Shown one piece after another: positions 27,670-36,945 of a DNA stretch of 64,000 bases; position 1 is the stretch's first letter, and every line of letters begins with the position of its first letter. The stretch is taken from positions 992,001-1,056,000 of the forward strand of contig NZ_JADNYL010000001.1 in assembly GCF_017168195.1 (NCBI RefSeq), in the 5' to 3' direction. The DNA comes from Thalassotalea sp. G2M2-11 (GTDB taxonomy: Bacteria > Pseudomonadota > Gammaproteobacteria > Enterobacterales > Alteromonadaceae). The notes beneath the pieces were generated by a model that saw only the letters and a list, made by a program, of their open reading frames with translations, was not told the DNA's origin and searched no databases. Position numbers and translations under genes: made by a program.

Positions 27670-28479
27670 TTAATGGTTAGCAGCAAAATAGGTATCACGG
27701 ATAAAATCTAAATAGGCTTGTTCATTAACTAAGGTTAAGCCTTTTTGCTCAAATTGAACTAAATCTTCAGCACTTGGAAAGGTAAAGTAGCTATTAGTTT
27801 GCGCTTGTGGGGTGGTTGATAGTTTGTCGTTGCTGCTAAGGGTGTTTGTTGCGTCAATAATATCTTCAACGCCCTGTTGATACAGCTCAAGTGTATGCTG
27901 CAAGTATGATTGTCCATGTTTGATGGGGATTTTAGACACTTTAATTATTTTACCCGTATCAATTGAGCCATCATCAATGGTATGTAATGTCGTGCCGATG
28001 TTTGGCTCGCCATTAAGCATTGCCCAGAAGGTTGCCATTACACCTCGGTACTTAGGTAATATGCCAGAGTGTAGGTTAATGACTCCCTTAGTGGGAATGT
28101 TAATACATGCTTCTCGCAAAATTCCGCCATAACGAATTGAAATAATGAGATCAGGGGCTATTTGTTTTATTCGTTGAATGCTTGCACTGCCATTGATGTT
28201 ATTTTCCTCTCTTACTTTAGCTTTTAAAAAAGTGTTGAAACCTTCAAAATCAGTAAATTTAGTGATGTTACTAGCGTTCATTAATGGTGCTAAAAGTTGG
28301 TTGAATAAATTTTGTTCAAAAAACTTTAATTGCACTAGCTGCTTGGGTTGTTTGTTGTTTTTTCCTACTTTTTCAGATAACCACAGGTGCAAGTCATGAT
28401 CTTGCTTAAGTTGAGGAAGCAACAAGTTTAACGCATAGTTACTGGCAATATCTTTGTTGGAGAGAATGAGTATGTTCAT
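27670..28479 (-). CDS. Formyltransferase-family protein
   Basis: A 269-residue protein with a formyl-transferase core resembling methionyl-tRNA formyltransferase. The signature LHSGILPKYRGVMATFWAMLNGEPNIGTT has the SLLP/HxSLLPxYRG-like motif, followed by TLHTIDDGSIDTGKI with the catalytic Asp-type loop. It lacks the C-terminal tRNA-binding domain of Fmt, so it probably modifies an amino sugar, amino acid or other amine. No sugar-nucleotide genes are nearby. It is divergent from the efflux operon. Confidence 0.8.
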   Translation of the reverse strand: MNILILSNKDIASNYALNLLLPQLKQDHDLHLWLSEKVGKNNKQPKQLVQLKFFEQNLFNQLLAPLMNASNITKFTDFEGFNTFLKAKVREENNINGSASIQRIKQIAPDLIISIRYGGILREACINIPTKGVINLHSGILPKYRGVMATFWAMLNGEPNIGTTLHTIDDGSIDTGKIIKVSKIPIKHGQSYLQHTLELYQQGVEDIIDATNTLSSNDKLSTTPQAQTNSYFTFPSAEDLVQFEQKGLTLVNEQAYLDFIRDTYFAANH

Positions 28480-28617
28480 TTCATTGATTCGCTTTATATC
28501 GAGTTGATTAACAGTTCATCGGCAGCAAAAGCTGACATTATCACCATGATTTTTTGTTGTTATAGCAATTAATGACTTTAATTGATATTGCTTGGTCTTT
28601 TATTCTAATTTTCGAAA

Positions 28618-28673
28618 GTGTCCACTGTCCGATAATGATGATCTTTTGGCTGTAAATAGGTGTCCGCGGACAC
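28618..28673 (+). promoter_or_regulatory. Probable operator of the sigma-54 response regulator
   Basis: A perfect palindrome GTGTCCGCGGACAC lies at 28660-28673, and related half-sites GTGTCC and TGTCC lie at 28618-28629. They stand 60-110 bp upstream of the sigma-54 -24 element, the usual place for an enhancer. Confidence 0.6.
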
Positions 28674-28728
28674 TTTTTCTTTTGTGTGTTTTTGATTAAT
28701 TCTCTTTTTTATCAGTAGGTTAAATTTT

Positions 28729-28744
28729 TGGTATGTAAACTGCT
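28729..28744 (+). promoter_or_regulatory. Sigma-54 (RpoN) promoter of the efflux operon
   Basis: TGGTATGTAAACTGCT matches TGGCACG-N4-TTGCW, with invariant GG (28730-28731) and GC (28742-28743) exactly 10 bp apart. It lies 34 bp upstream of the adaptor start. The operon also encodes a sigma-54 activator. Confidence 0.75.
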
Positions 28745-28777
28745 GTTGTTGGTTATATCGAAGAAAAGGAAACAAAG

Positions 28778-30040
28778 ATGATCCGAGATACTGGTCAACA
28801 AGACACATTGATGATTAACAAGAAAACCTCTTGGCTGAAAAGAAGCGTCATAATGGCTGTCAGTGTTTTAGCTATTGCGGTTACGTGGCAGGCAACAAGC
28901 TCTTGGTTAAGTAATGACGTGAGTGTGGCAAAAGCACAGTTAAAATTAGCAACAGTTGAGCGTGGCGACTTACTTAGAGATATTGTTTCTTCGGGTAAGA
29001 TTGTCGCAGCCAATGCGCCTGTTTTGTATAGCCCAGAGCCAGGATTGGTCACCTTATTTGCTAAGCCAGGTGATACCGTTGAGCAAGGCGAAAAAGTGGC
29101 TTTGATTGATAGTCCACAACTTATGGCAACATTAAATCAGCAAAAAACATTAGTGCAACAGTTACAGTCTGCACTCAATAGAGAAAAGCTATCCTCTCGT
29201 CGTAAGCAACTGGAATATCAACAGAAACTTGAGATAGCTAAAGTTGATTTAGCGGCGGCTGAGCGCGAAGCTCGCCGAGCCAATCAATCGATTAAACGAA
29301 ATATCATTAGTCAAATTGACTTTGAAAAAGCTCAAGATGAGTTGTCAAAGTCTCGCCTTCGCACACGTCATGCCGAACAAGAAGCTAAGCTGGCAATTGA
29401 TACCTTGGCATTTGAAGTTGAAGACAAAGCGTTAGAGTTAAAAGCGCAGCAACAACGCTTAGCTGAATTACAACGTAAGGTTGATGAGTTAGTGATTATT
29501 TCTCCGGTTAGCGGCATTGTCGGTAACTGGTTAGTCGAGCAAAAAGCCAAAGTTAATAACAATGATTCGCTGATGATGATCGTCGATCTTTCAGCGTATG
29601 AGGCTGAGTTACAAGTTCCTGAGGCATACGCTGATGAACTCGGTCTAGGCATGACTGTTGAAGTAAGCATGTCGGGTAAAACCTTGTATGGCAAGTTAGC
29701 GTCGATTTCACCTGAAGTGATCGGTAGTCAAGTGAGCGCAAGAGTGAGAATGGATGACACTCAAGGGGCGGGCTTAAGACAAAATCAGCGGGTGAGTGGT
29801 CGTATTATTTTAGAACAAAAACAAGATGTACTAATGGTGCGTCGTGGCCAATTTTATCAAAGTGGTGCAGGCACAATGGGCTATCTGGTAAACCAAGACA
29901 CCGCAGAGCGAATCACCATAAAAAGTGGCGCAACAAGTATGAGTCATATTGAACTATTAAGTGGTGTGGAAGAGGGAGATACCTTAGTGATTTCAAATCT
30001 TGATATCTTCGATGATAAAGCGCGTGTCTTGCTTTATTAA
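28778..30040 (+). CDS. HlyD/MacA-type periplasmic adaptor of an efflux pump
   Basis: Membrane-fusion protein of 420 residues. One N-terminal membrane helix (about 25-42) is followed by a lipoyl half-motif (SGKIVAANAPVLYSPEPG and VEQGEKVALIDSP), a long alpha-helical hairpin (residues 115-225), the second lipoyl half (ISPVSGIVGNWLVEQKAKVNNN) and beta-barrel domains. AAAGGA precedes the ATG. It links the inner-membrane ABC transporter encoded next to an outer-membrane channel; no TolC-like gene is in the window. It is first in an operon preceded by a sigma-54 promoter. Confidence 0.9.
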   Translation: MIRDTGQQDTLMINKKTSWLKRSVIMAVSVLAIAVTWQATSSWLSNDVSVAKAQLKLATVERGDLLRDIVSSGKIVAANAPVLYSPEPGLVTLFAKPGDTVEQGEKVALIDSPQLMATLNQQKTLVQQLQSALNREKLSSRRKQLEYQQKLEIAKVDLAAAEREARRANQSIKRNIISQIDFEKAQDELSKSRLRTRHAEQEAKLAIDTLAFEVEDKALELKAQQQRLAELQRKVDELVIISPVSGIVGNWLVEQKAKVNNNDSLMMIVDLSAYEAELQVPEAYADELGLGMTVEVSMSGKTLYGKLASISPEVIGSQVSARVRMDDTQGAGLRQNQRVSGRIILEQKQDVLMVRRGQFYQSGAGTMGYLVNQDTAERITIKSGATSMSHIELLSGVEEGDTLVISNLDIFDDKARVLLY

Positions 30041-30076
30041 CCACAAATTAAAAAAAATTATTGTAAGGAGAGCATT

Positions 30077-30796
30077 ATGTTAGTTATGTCAGGTATTAAT
30101 AAAGTTTATCAAACAGAGCAAGTACAAACTCACGCGTTGCGAGAATTCAACTTATCTGTTGCAGAAGGAGAATTTGTTGCTGTTACTGGCCCGTCTGGCT
30201 CAGGGAAAACCACCTTTCTAAATATTGCAGGATTATTGGAAAATATTTCGTCAGGAGATTATCAATTAGACGGGCAAAGCATTGTTGGCTTATCAGATCG
30301 TGAGTTATCTCGCTTACGCAATGAAAAAATAGGCTTTATCTTCCAAGGGTTTAACTTGATCCCTGACTTAAATCTTTATGAAAATGTTGATGTACCACTT
30401 AGATATCGAGGTTTTAGTAATAAAGAACGTAAACAAAAAATTGAACATGCACTGGAAACCGTTGGTTTATCGGCTCGCATGAAGCATTTACCTTCTCAAT
30501 TGTCCGGTGGTCAACAGCAACGTGTTGCGATTGCCAGAGCATTAGCTGGCGAGCCTAAATTTTTACTGGCAGATGAACCAACCGGTAATTTAGACAGCTT
30601 GATGGCAAAGCAAGTGATGGAGCTGCTAGAAAACATTAATAAGCAAGGAACTACCATAGTTATGGTCACACATGATCCTGAATTAGCACGACGTGCTCAA
30701 CGTAATATTCAAATCGTTGATGGTCAATTATGTGATTTCACTATTTATCAAGGTGGCACTGTTAATAATGACACAGATAAGAATGCTGTCGCTTAG
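30077..30796 (+). CDS. ABC transporter ATPase (MacB/LolD type)
   Basis: A 239-residue ATPase with Walker A GPSGSGKTT, the Q-loop (FIFQGFNLIPDLNLYENV), signature LSGGQQQRVAIARAL, Walker B FLLADEPTGNLD and the H-loop VTHD. It belongs to the MacB/LolD/FtsE group that drives FtsX-type permeases. It is placed between the adaptor and two permease genes of the same operon. The stop abuts the next gene. Confidence 0.95.
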   Translation: MLVMSGINKVYQTEQVQTHALREFNLSVAEGEFVAVTGPSGSGKTTFLNIAGLLENISSGDYQLDGQSIVGLSDRELSRLRNEKIGFIFQGFNLIPDLNLYENVDVPLRYRGFSNKERKQKIEHALETVGLSARMKHLPSQLSGGQQQRVAIARALAGEPKFLLADEPTGNLDSLMAKQVMELLENINKQGTTIVMVTHDPELARRAQRNIQIVDGQLCDFTIYQGGTVNNDTDKNAVA

Positions 30797-30814
30797 GTGA
30801 GAGAAGGGGATATT

Positions 30815-32128
30815 ATGTTTAGCTATTATTTACAGTTGGCGGCGAAAAGCCTTAAAAGTACGCCTATTACAACTTTGCTTATGGTGCTTGCTATTGCGTG
30901 TGGTATTGGTATTTCCATGACTGCACTTACGCTCAATCATATGACAGGAACCAACCCAATACCTGAAAAATCATCACAGTTATTTGCTGTGCAGTTACAA
31001 TCGTCAGGCAAAACATCAGAATGGCCAACCAGTGATAATGTGCCGTTTCAAATAGCCTATCAAGATGCAACTAATTTGATGCGTGTGATGCCAAAGTATA
31101 AACATACCGCAATGTATAAAACGGGGTTTTCGGTACGCACACTTGAACCTAAGTTTGCCCCATTACTGCGTACCGCTAGGGTAACTACGCGTCATTTTTT
31201 CTCAATGTTTAATGTTAAGTTTTTATATGGCGCGCCTTGGAGCGAAAAAGTTGATGAGAACCCCACCTTGCAGGTAGTGATTAATCAAGACTTGAATAAC
31301 AAGTTATTTGGTGGCGGCGACAATACCGGAAAGGAAATCTTTTTAGATGATAAAACATATCAGATCGTTGGTATTATTGAGCCTTGGCACCCTAAACCTA
31401 AGTTTTATGATTTAAACAATGGTAGCTTCCAGTCGACAGAGCAATTATTTATTCCGCTTGTGCTTTCAAGCACCTATGAACTCCCTTCATTTGGTAATAA
31501 CAATGGATGGAAGGATGAACGTAATAATACCTTTAAAGACAAATTAGCATCTGAAGTGTTATGGCTGCAATATTGGGCTGAATTACCCGATGCTGAGGCG
31601 AAAGAGCATTTTCAACAGTTTTTAACTGGCTATGTTGACGAGCAGAAAAAACTGGCACGATTTGAACGTGATGATGCGCGAGCCGTGCTAAGAAATGTTC
31701 AGCAGTGGCTTGATTATAACGAAGTCGTAGGGGATGACAGTTACGTATTGGTTGCTGTGAGCTTTATGTTTTTAACGGTTTGCTTAGTGAACTCTATCGG
31801 CTTGTTATTAGCGAAGTTTTTACGTTCCGCACCTAGTGTAGGTGTGCGCAGGGCATTAGGTGCAAGTAAAGGTCAGGTTTTTTCACAACATTTAGTTGAA
31901 GTGGGGCTATTAGGCTTAATAGGTGGCTTGCTTGGCTTAGTGTTCGCTTATTTAGGGTTAACTCTGTTAAAAAATAATTTTGCTGGCTTTGATTTTGTCG
32001 CCACCATGGATATGGTCATGTTTTTATCTGCCCCGGTGATCGCTATTTGTGCAACGGTGCTGGCAGGTGTTTATCCGGCATGGCGCGTTTGTAATACCTT
32101 ACCTTCAATTTACCTTAAAACCCAATAG
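30815..32128 (+). CDS. ABC3-type (FtsX/MacB-like) permease, first subunit
   Basis: A 437-residue permease with start ATG 30815 after GAGAAGGGGA; a GTG at 30797 is less likely. A membrane helix at the N-terminus is followed by a large periplasmic MacB_PCD-type domain (residues 45-275) and three C-terminal helices with VGVRRALGASKGQVFSQHL, the FtsX signature. It probably pairs with the second permease as a heterodimer with the ATPase. Exported substrate unknown. Confidence 0.9.
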   Translation: MFSYYLQLAAKSLKSTPITTLLMVLAIACGIGISMTALTLNHMTGTNPIPEKSSQLFAVQLQSSGKTSEWPTSDNVPFQIAYQDATNLMRVMPKYKHTAMYKTGFSVRTLEPKFAPLLRTARVTTRHFFSMFNVKFLYGAPWSEKVDENPTLQVVINQDLNNKLFGGGDNTGKEIFLDDKTYQIVGIIEPWHPKPKFYDLNNGSFQSTEQLFIPLVLSSTYELPSFGNNNGWKDERNNTFKDKLASEVLWLQYWAELPDAEAKEHFQQFLTGYVDEQKKLARFERDDARAVLRNVQQWLDYNEVVGDDSYVLVAVSFMFLTVCLVNSIGLLLAKFLRSAPSVGVRRALGASKGQVFSQHLVEVGLLGLIGGLLGLVFAYLGLTLLKNNFAGFDFVATMDMVMFLSAPVIAICATVLAGVYPAWRVCNTLPSIYLKTQ

Positions 32129-32138
32129 GAGCCGCGTT

Positions 32139-33344
32139 ATGTTAAATATATCTCCGATATTCAATGCAATGATGCGTAATAAGAGCAGTATTATACTTAT
32201 CGTCATGCAAATCGCCTTAACACTGGCGATTGTCAGTAATGCTGCGTTTATTATCAAAGAGCGTATTGATACTATGCAACGCGATAGTGGCCTACCTGAA
32301 ACTCAACTTATTGGTTTTGATGTGTATTTTTATGATGATGCAGTCAACATTGCCAACCAATTGTTACTTGATCAACAGAAGTTACTTGAAGTACCTGGTG
32401 TGATTGAGGCTACGCCAATTAACCAAATACCTTTATCTGGTAGTGGTGATTCATGGAGCTTTCGTAACCAGCTTGAAACTGATGGGGCTATATCAAGCGG
32501 TGCGGGAGTATTTATTGGTAATTATAATATTGCTGATGTTTTTGGACACACGATTGCCCAAGGCAGAAACTTTCGTCCAGATGAATTTGTTATTCGTGAC
32601 AACAATGGTAACGTGCCTAAAGTCACTATTATCACGCAGGCACTGGCCGACGAGCTGTTTCCTGAAAGTAATGCTGTTGGAAAGTTTATATATAGTACCG
32701 ATATTCCTATTCAGGTCATTGGTATTATCGATAAAATGCAGGGTTCTTGGGTGCACTCTAGTTTAGTCGAGAAAACAGCATTAATGCCGATGATTAATGT
32801 GAAACAATTTATGCGTTTTATTGTGCGTATTGAACCAAAGGAAGTTAATCAGGTAATTGCGAGTGTGCAAGAGCTTTTATTAGCTTTAGAGAATCGCCGA
32901 GTCGTCTCACCTGCCGAAACGCTTATCGAAAAGAAAGAACGTAGTTATCAAAGTGATAAATTGATGACTAACATGCTGGTAGTGATCATAACAGTCCTAG
33001 TATTTATTACCGCTTTAGGTATCGCGGGGATGACCATTTTTAATGTGAATCGTCGTCAAAAACAAATAGGTACAAGGCGAGCACTCGGGGCAAGTCGCAT
33101 GGAAATACAGCGCTACTTTATGACAGAAAGTGCACTTATTGCTGGGTTAGGTATTGTGATTGGCGTAGTATTGGCATTGGTATTAAATAATTATTTAATG
33201 ACTTATTTTTCTGCTACTTCGCTATCATTGAATTACATTGTAACCACTATAGTTGGTATTGTTCTGGTGATTGAATTTGCAGTATTTTGGCCTGCGCGAA
33301 AAGCGTCGATGATTTCTCCTGCAATTGCGACACGCTCGGTTTAA
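32139..33344 (+). CDS. ABC3-type (FtsX/MacB-like) permease, second subunit
   Basis: A 401-residue permease. The start MLNISPIFNAMM at 32139 follows TAGGAG; the frame is open upstream but overlaps the first permease. The layout is one N-terminal helix, a periplasmic domain, and three C-terminal helices with IGTRRALGASRMEIQRYF. It is similar in plan to the preceding subunit, probably an old duplication. A perfect hairpin follows before the regulator gene. Confidence 0.9.
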   Translation: MLNISPIFNAMMRNKSSIILIVMQIALTLAIVSNAAFIIKERIDTMQRDSGLPETQLIGFDVYFYDDAVNIANQLLLDQQKLLEVPGVIEATPINQIPLSGSGDSWSFRNQLETDGAISSGAGVFIGNYNIADVFGHTIAQGRNFRPDEFVIRDNNGNVPKVTIITQALADELFPESNAVGKFIYSTDIPIQVIGIIDKMQGSWVHSSLVEKTALMPMINVKQFMRFIVRIEPKEVNQVIASVQELLLALENRRVVSPAETLIEKKERSYQSDKLMTNMLVVIITVLVFITALGIAGMTIFNVNRRQKQIGTRRALGASRMEIQRYFMTESALIAGLGIVIGVVLALVLNNYLMTYFSATSLSLNYIVTTIVGIVLVIEFAVFWPARKASMISPAIATRSV

Positions 33345-33353
33345 TTAGGAAAA

Positions 33354-33380
33354 AGCATTAATAGCAATGCTATTAATGCT
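33354..33380 (+). terminator. Strong hairpin between permease and regulator genes
   Basis: A perfect 12-bp stem AGCATTAATAGC/GCTATTAATGCT with an AAT loop. No T-run follows, so it may be an attenuator, an RNA-processing site or a partial terminator rather than a standard terminator. Confidence 0.45.
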
Positions 33381-33465
33381 GTTATAACCTCTAACATAGA
33401 GGAGCGTGTAAAGTGCTAACAAGTTGTTTTCAAAGCAAGTTTGCTTAAAGGTAAAAATTGGATTT

Positions 33466-34797
33466 ATGGATAAAATTTTAGTGGTTGATGATAACCCGTC
33501 AGTATGTAATGCCTTAACCATATTATTAGAGTTACATGATTATCAAGTGGTGACGGCAAGCAGTCCCGCAGAAGCGATGCCAATGATTATGTATCAGCGT
33601 ATTGCACTAGTGCTTCTTGATATGAATTTTACGCAAGACACAACCAGTGGCGAAGAAGGCAAAAAAGCGTTTTATCAAATTCGTAAACTTCAGCCTGACT
33701 TACCGGTGATTTTATTGACTGCATGGACTGATCTGTCTATGGCTGTTGAGCTAGTTAAGCATGGGGCTGCAGATTACCTTGGTAAACCATGGGATGATGA
33801 AAAACTGTTAATCACTATCAACAATTTAATTGAATTAAATGAGTTACAACAAGCCTCGCAGCGATTGAGTCAACAAAAGCGAGAACGAGACTCTCTTAAT
33901 CAACAAGCAAACTTGTGTGGTTTAGTGTTTGAAAGCACGGTGATGCAGCGTTTGGTTGATATGAGTATTCAAGTGGCAAAATCAGATGTTGGCGTGTTAA
34001 TTACTGGGCCAAATGGTGCCGGTAAAGAAAAAATTGCTGATATTATTCATGCCAACTCTTTACGTGCAGACAAGGCCTTTATTAAAGTTAATATTGGCGC
34101 TTTGCCTATTGATTTGATGGAAGCCGAGCTATTTGGGGCAGAAGCTGGTGCTTATACTGGTGCCAATAAAAAACGCATTGGTCGTTTTGAAGCTGCAGAT
34201 GGCGGAACTTTGTTTTTGGATGAAATTGGCAATTTATCACTTTCCGGTCAAGTGAAGTTGCTTCGAGTACTGCAAACAGGGGAATTTGAACGTTTGGGCA
34301 GCCACGAAACCATTAAAGTAGATGTGAGAGTGGTGAGTGCAACCAATGCGAATTTAGCTGACGATATAAAAGCAGGAAAATTTAGAGAAGATCTCTATTA
34401 CCGTTTAAATGTTATCGGGCTTGAATTACCAGCACTCAATCAGCGCAAGGATGATATTTTACCTTTAGTTGAACACTTCACTGATAATCAAAAGCCGATG
34501 CCCAAACTTACCGCTCAAGCATTGCAACACCATCCTTGGCCGGGCAATGTGCGAGAGCTTGAAAATGCCTGTCAGCGAGCAATGTTATTGTCGCAATCGC
34601 CGGAATGGCAGGCACAAGATTTTGGTTTGACAGAGGTAGCAACCGATAGCGCTACTCAAAGTGAGCAAATCACACAGCAAATGATAGAACAGGCGATTGC
34701 CGAATATGACGGTAATATTAGTCGAGCGGCTCAGTCATTAAGTTTGAGTCGACAGGCGTTTTATCGTCGTATGGATAAATATGGAATAAGTAAATAA
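33466..34797 (+). CDS. Sigma-54-dependent response regulator (NtrC family)
   Basis: A 443-residue regulator; start MDKILVVDDN at 33466. The receiver domain (1-125) has the phospho-Asp in LVLLDMNF, the Thr in LLTAWTD and Lys in YLGKPWDD. The AAA+ domain has Walker A TGPNGAGKE (an unusual form of GETGTGKE), the sigma-54 loop as GAYTGA instead of GAFTGA, Walker B GGTLFLDEIGNLS, and DLYYRLNVI. A Fis-type helix-turn-helix ends it (ISRAAQSLSLSRQAFYRRM). It overlaps the kinase gene by one base. It probably activates the efflux promoter at 28729. Confidence 0.95.
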   Translation: MDKILVVDDNPSVCNALTILLELHDYQVVTASSPAEAMPMIMYQRIALVLLDMNFTQDTTSGEEGKKAFYQIRKLQPDLPVILLTAWTDLSMAVELVKHGAADYLGKPWDDEKLLITINNLIELNELQQASQRLSQQKRERDSLNQQANLCGLVFESTVMQRLVDMSIQVAKSDVGVLITGPNGAGKEKIADIIHANSLRADKAFIKVNIGALPIDLMEAELFGAEAGAYTGANKKRIGRFEAADGGTLFLDEIGNLSLSGQVKLLRVLQTGEFERLGSHETIKVDVRVVSATNANLADDIKAGKFREDLYYRLNVIGLELPALNQRKDDILPLVEHFTDNQKPMPKLTAQALQHHPWPGNVRELENACQRAMLLSQSPEWQAQDFGLTEVATDSATQSEQITQQMIEQAIAEYDGNISRAAQSLSLSRQAFYRRMDKYGISK

Positions 34798-36104
34798 TGT
34801 TGCATACGCTCAAGGCGAAAATTATTGCTATTGCTGTTGCTGTCACTTGGATAAGCAATGCTGTTATGTATGTCTACCTGCAGCAGACAGATTGGATGTT
34901 ATTGTTATTGATTTTATTATTAACATCATTGCTCGTGGCGGCTATAGTCAACTACTTGTTTGCTAATTTATCTGAAAAAATTGCTGCGCTAGAAACTGGC
35001 TTACTTAATTTTAAAGATAATGAGTTTTCCAATAGCTTATCGGTGAAGGGTAAAGATGAGTTGAGTCAACTTTGCTACCTCTATAATGATGCGGCAGAAA
35101 AGCTGAGATCTGAAAAGCAGCATATTTATCAACGTGAGTTATTGCTTGATAAAGTGATAGAAAGCTCGCCTATTATGATGTTTCTTGTCGATGATGATGA
35201 TTATTTTGTTTACTCTAATACTGCGACCCGTCATTTTCTTAATCAGGGAAGGCGAATGGAAGGGAAAATATTTTCTACACTGATAAAACAATGGCCTGAG
35301 GCGTTACGAGCGGCCATTGCTCATCATCAAGACGGCTTATTTACCATTGAATACCAAGGCAGTAATGAAACATGGCATTTATCACGAGGTAACTTTTTAT
35401 TAAACAATAAAAAGCATCAATTATTTTTACTTAAACAGATGACACGTGAGCTGAATCGCCAAGAAGTGGCTGTTTGGAAGAAAGTGATCCGCGTGATCAG
35501 TCATGAACTTAATAATTCGTTGGCACCGATTTCTTCTGTCACTCATTCTGGGCAATTAATCGCAAAACAATACGATAATAATAAGCTTGAACTGATTTTT
35601 GCAACCATAAAAGAGCGGATTGATCATCTCAATCAGTTTATTTTAGGGTATGCAAAATTTGCCAAACTGCCCATACCTAGATTAGAGCTAACTGAGCTTA
35701 ACCCTTTTATTAAACATTTACAGGAACAATTAGATTTTAACTTGTTTTCTGAGTTACCGGATATTTGTGTTGCTATAGATCTTAGCCAAGTTGAACAAGC
35801 ATTAATTAATTTAGTGAAGAATGCGCAGGAGTCGGGCTCTGCACCCGAAGACGTTGGTATAGAAGTGTCATTAAGTGTTGATAACGTCAATATTGCAGTA
35901 AAAGATAGAGGAACAGGCATGTCTGAGCAAGTATTAAAAAATGCCTTGATCCCCTTTTACTCCACTAAAAAATCTGGCACCGGTCTTGGCTTAGCTCTTT
36001 GTCGAGAAATCATGGAAGCACACGAAGGTAAATTATCCATTCATAACCGAAAAGGTGGGGGCTTAGCTGTGATCATTAGCTTGCCACGAGTGTCTAACAA
36101 TTAA
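34797..36104 (+). CDS. Sensor histidine kinase, partner of the sigma-54 regulator
   Basis: A 435-residue kinase with two N-terminal membrane helices (about 7-25 and 31-52) and almost no periplasmic loop, so it probably senses in or at the membrane. A HAMP-like segment and a PAS domain (residues 115-210, IMMFLVDDDDYFVYSNTA) follow. Next are an H-box VISHELNNSLAPISS and the ATPase domain (LINLVKNAQESG, VKDRGTGMSEQ, FYSTKKSGTGLGLALCREI). The architecture resembles NtrY-type kinases. The start overlaps the regulator stop by one base. Ligand unknown; envelope stress or an antimicrobial peptide is plausible. Confidence 0.92.
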   Translation: MLHTLKAKIIAIAVAVTWISNAVMYVYLQQTDWMLLLLILLLTSLLVAAIVNYLFANLSEKIAALETGLLNFKDNEFSNSLSVKGKDELSQLCYLYNDAAEKLRSEKQHIYQRELLLDKVIESSPIMMFLVDDDDYFVYSNTATRHFLNQGRRMEGKIFSTLIKQWPEALRAAIAHHQDGLFTIEYQGSNETWHLSRGNFLLNNKKHQLFLLKQMTRELNRQEVAVWKKVIRVISHELNNSLAPISSVTHSGQLIAKQYDNNKLELIFATIKERIDHLNQFILGYAKFAKLPIPRLELTELNPFIKHLQEQLDFNLFSELPDICVAIDLSQVEQALINLVKNAQESGSAPEDVGIEVSLSVDNVNIAVKDRGTGMSEQVLKNALIPFYSTKKSGTGLGLALCREIMEAHEGKLSIHNRKGGGLAVIISLPRVSNN

Positions 36105-36142
36105 TTATATTGGTGCAATTCTAGTCGATAGGTTAGTTTGCC

Positions 36143-36487
36143 TTATTGCCCAAGTCTACTAGCCCAATTACCGTTATGGGTTTGTTGACATTTTTCTTCG
36201 CTATCGTAGCTAATTTGGCTGGTAGCGTTAGGCAGGGTAATGTTTATTTTAAATAATGCGGCTTGGATTTGCTTGTTGAGTTCTAATTGAGCATTAGATT
36301 GTAACAGTGCTTTTAGATTTTGCTCAGTATCAAAAATACATATGATTTTTAAACTTTTAGGAAAGTTAGCGTAGTTAACCGTATGGGTTAACCATTGGAA
36401 GCCATTATATTGCTCCAATGAGTATTCACAAACTTGGGTTAAGCTTTCTCTGAGTTGTTTATCTATTTTCTTAGCTGTTTTTTTCAT
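36143..36487 (-). CDS. Small conserved-type protein of unknown function
   Basis: A 114-residue protein I cannot assign to a named family. It is mixed alpha/beta, with MKKTAKKIDKQLRESLTQVCEYS at the start, GFQWLTHTVNYANFPKSLKIICIFD in the middle and a Cys (EEKCQQ) near the end. No signal or membrane segment. It lies downstream of the VOC-family gene on the same strand, 32 bp away, and may share its transcript. Base composition matches the neighbours. Confidence 0.6.
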   Translation of the reverse strand: MKKTAKKIDKQLRESLTQVCEYSLEQYNGFQWLTHTVNYANFPKSLKIICIFDTEQNLKALLQSNAQLELNKQIQAALFKINITLPNATSQISYDSEEKCQQTHNGNWASRLGQ

Positions 36488-36519
36488 CGCTCTAATACCA
36501 TTGGTATAATACGCATTTA

Positions 36520-36924
36520 TTAAATTTCAGAACGTACTTCTACGGTATTTCCTTGAGGATCTTTTATATACAGGGATTGTCCATAACCCTGTGCGCCGTA
36601 GCGTTTTTCAAAGTTTCCGACTTCAATACCATGGCGTTGAAAATGTGCTTTAATATCTTGTTCACTGATTGATTCCAGCTGTAGACAAAAATGGTCAAGG
36701 TTATTACCCTTTTTTGTCGGTGCAGCGCCGCCTTTACGACCAAGCTCACTGTCGATTTCAACAATGTCGATTAACGCATTACCCGCTCTTAGTTGAGTTA
36801 AGCCTAATGATGGCTCGGTTTCTCGCTCTATTTTGCAGCCTAGTACCTGACAATAAAAATGCAGCATTTGCTCTAACTTATCGGTGCGTAATACGATGTG
36901 ATCAATACTTTTTATACTAAACAT
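36520..36924 (-). CDS. VOC-superfamily (glyoxalase-like) protein
   Basis: A 134-residue single-domain vicinal oxygen chelate protein. Two beta-alpha-beta-beta-beta modules are visible, with metal-ligand-type residues in IDHIVLRTDKLEQMLHFY, NLDHFCLQL and DPQGNTVEVRSE. A conserved GKGxxPTKKGxN-like segment is seen (GRKGGAAPTKKGNN). The family includes YaeR-like proteins and fosfomycin or glyoxalase enzymes. The reaction is not predictable. It lies between the unknown small gene and mutY on one strand. Confidence 0.85.
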   Translation of the reverse strand: MFSIKSIDHIVLRTDKLEQMLHFYCQVLGCKIERETEPSLGLTQLRAGNALIDIVEIDSELGRKGGAAPTKKGNNLDHFCLQLESISEQDIKAHFQRHGIEVGNFEKRYGAQGYGQSLYIKDPQGNTVEVRSEI

Positions 36925-36945
36925 AACGTCTCCGTAATTCTCATT

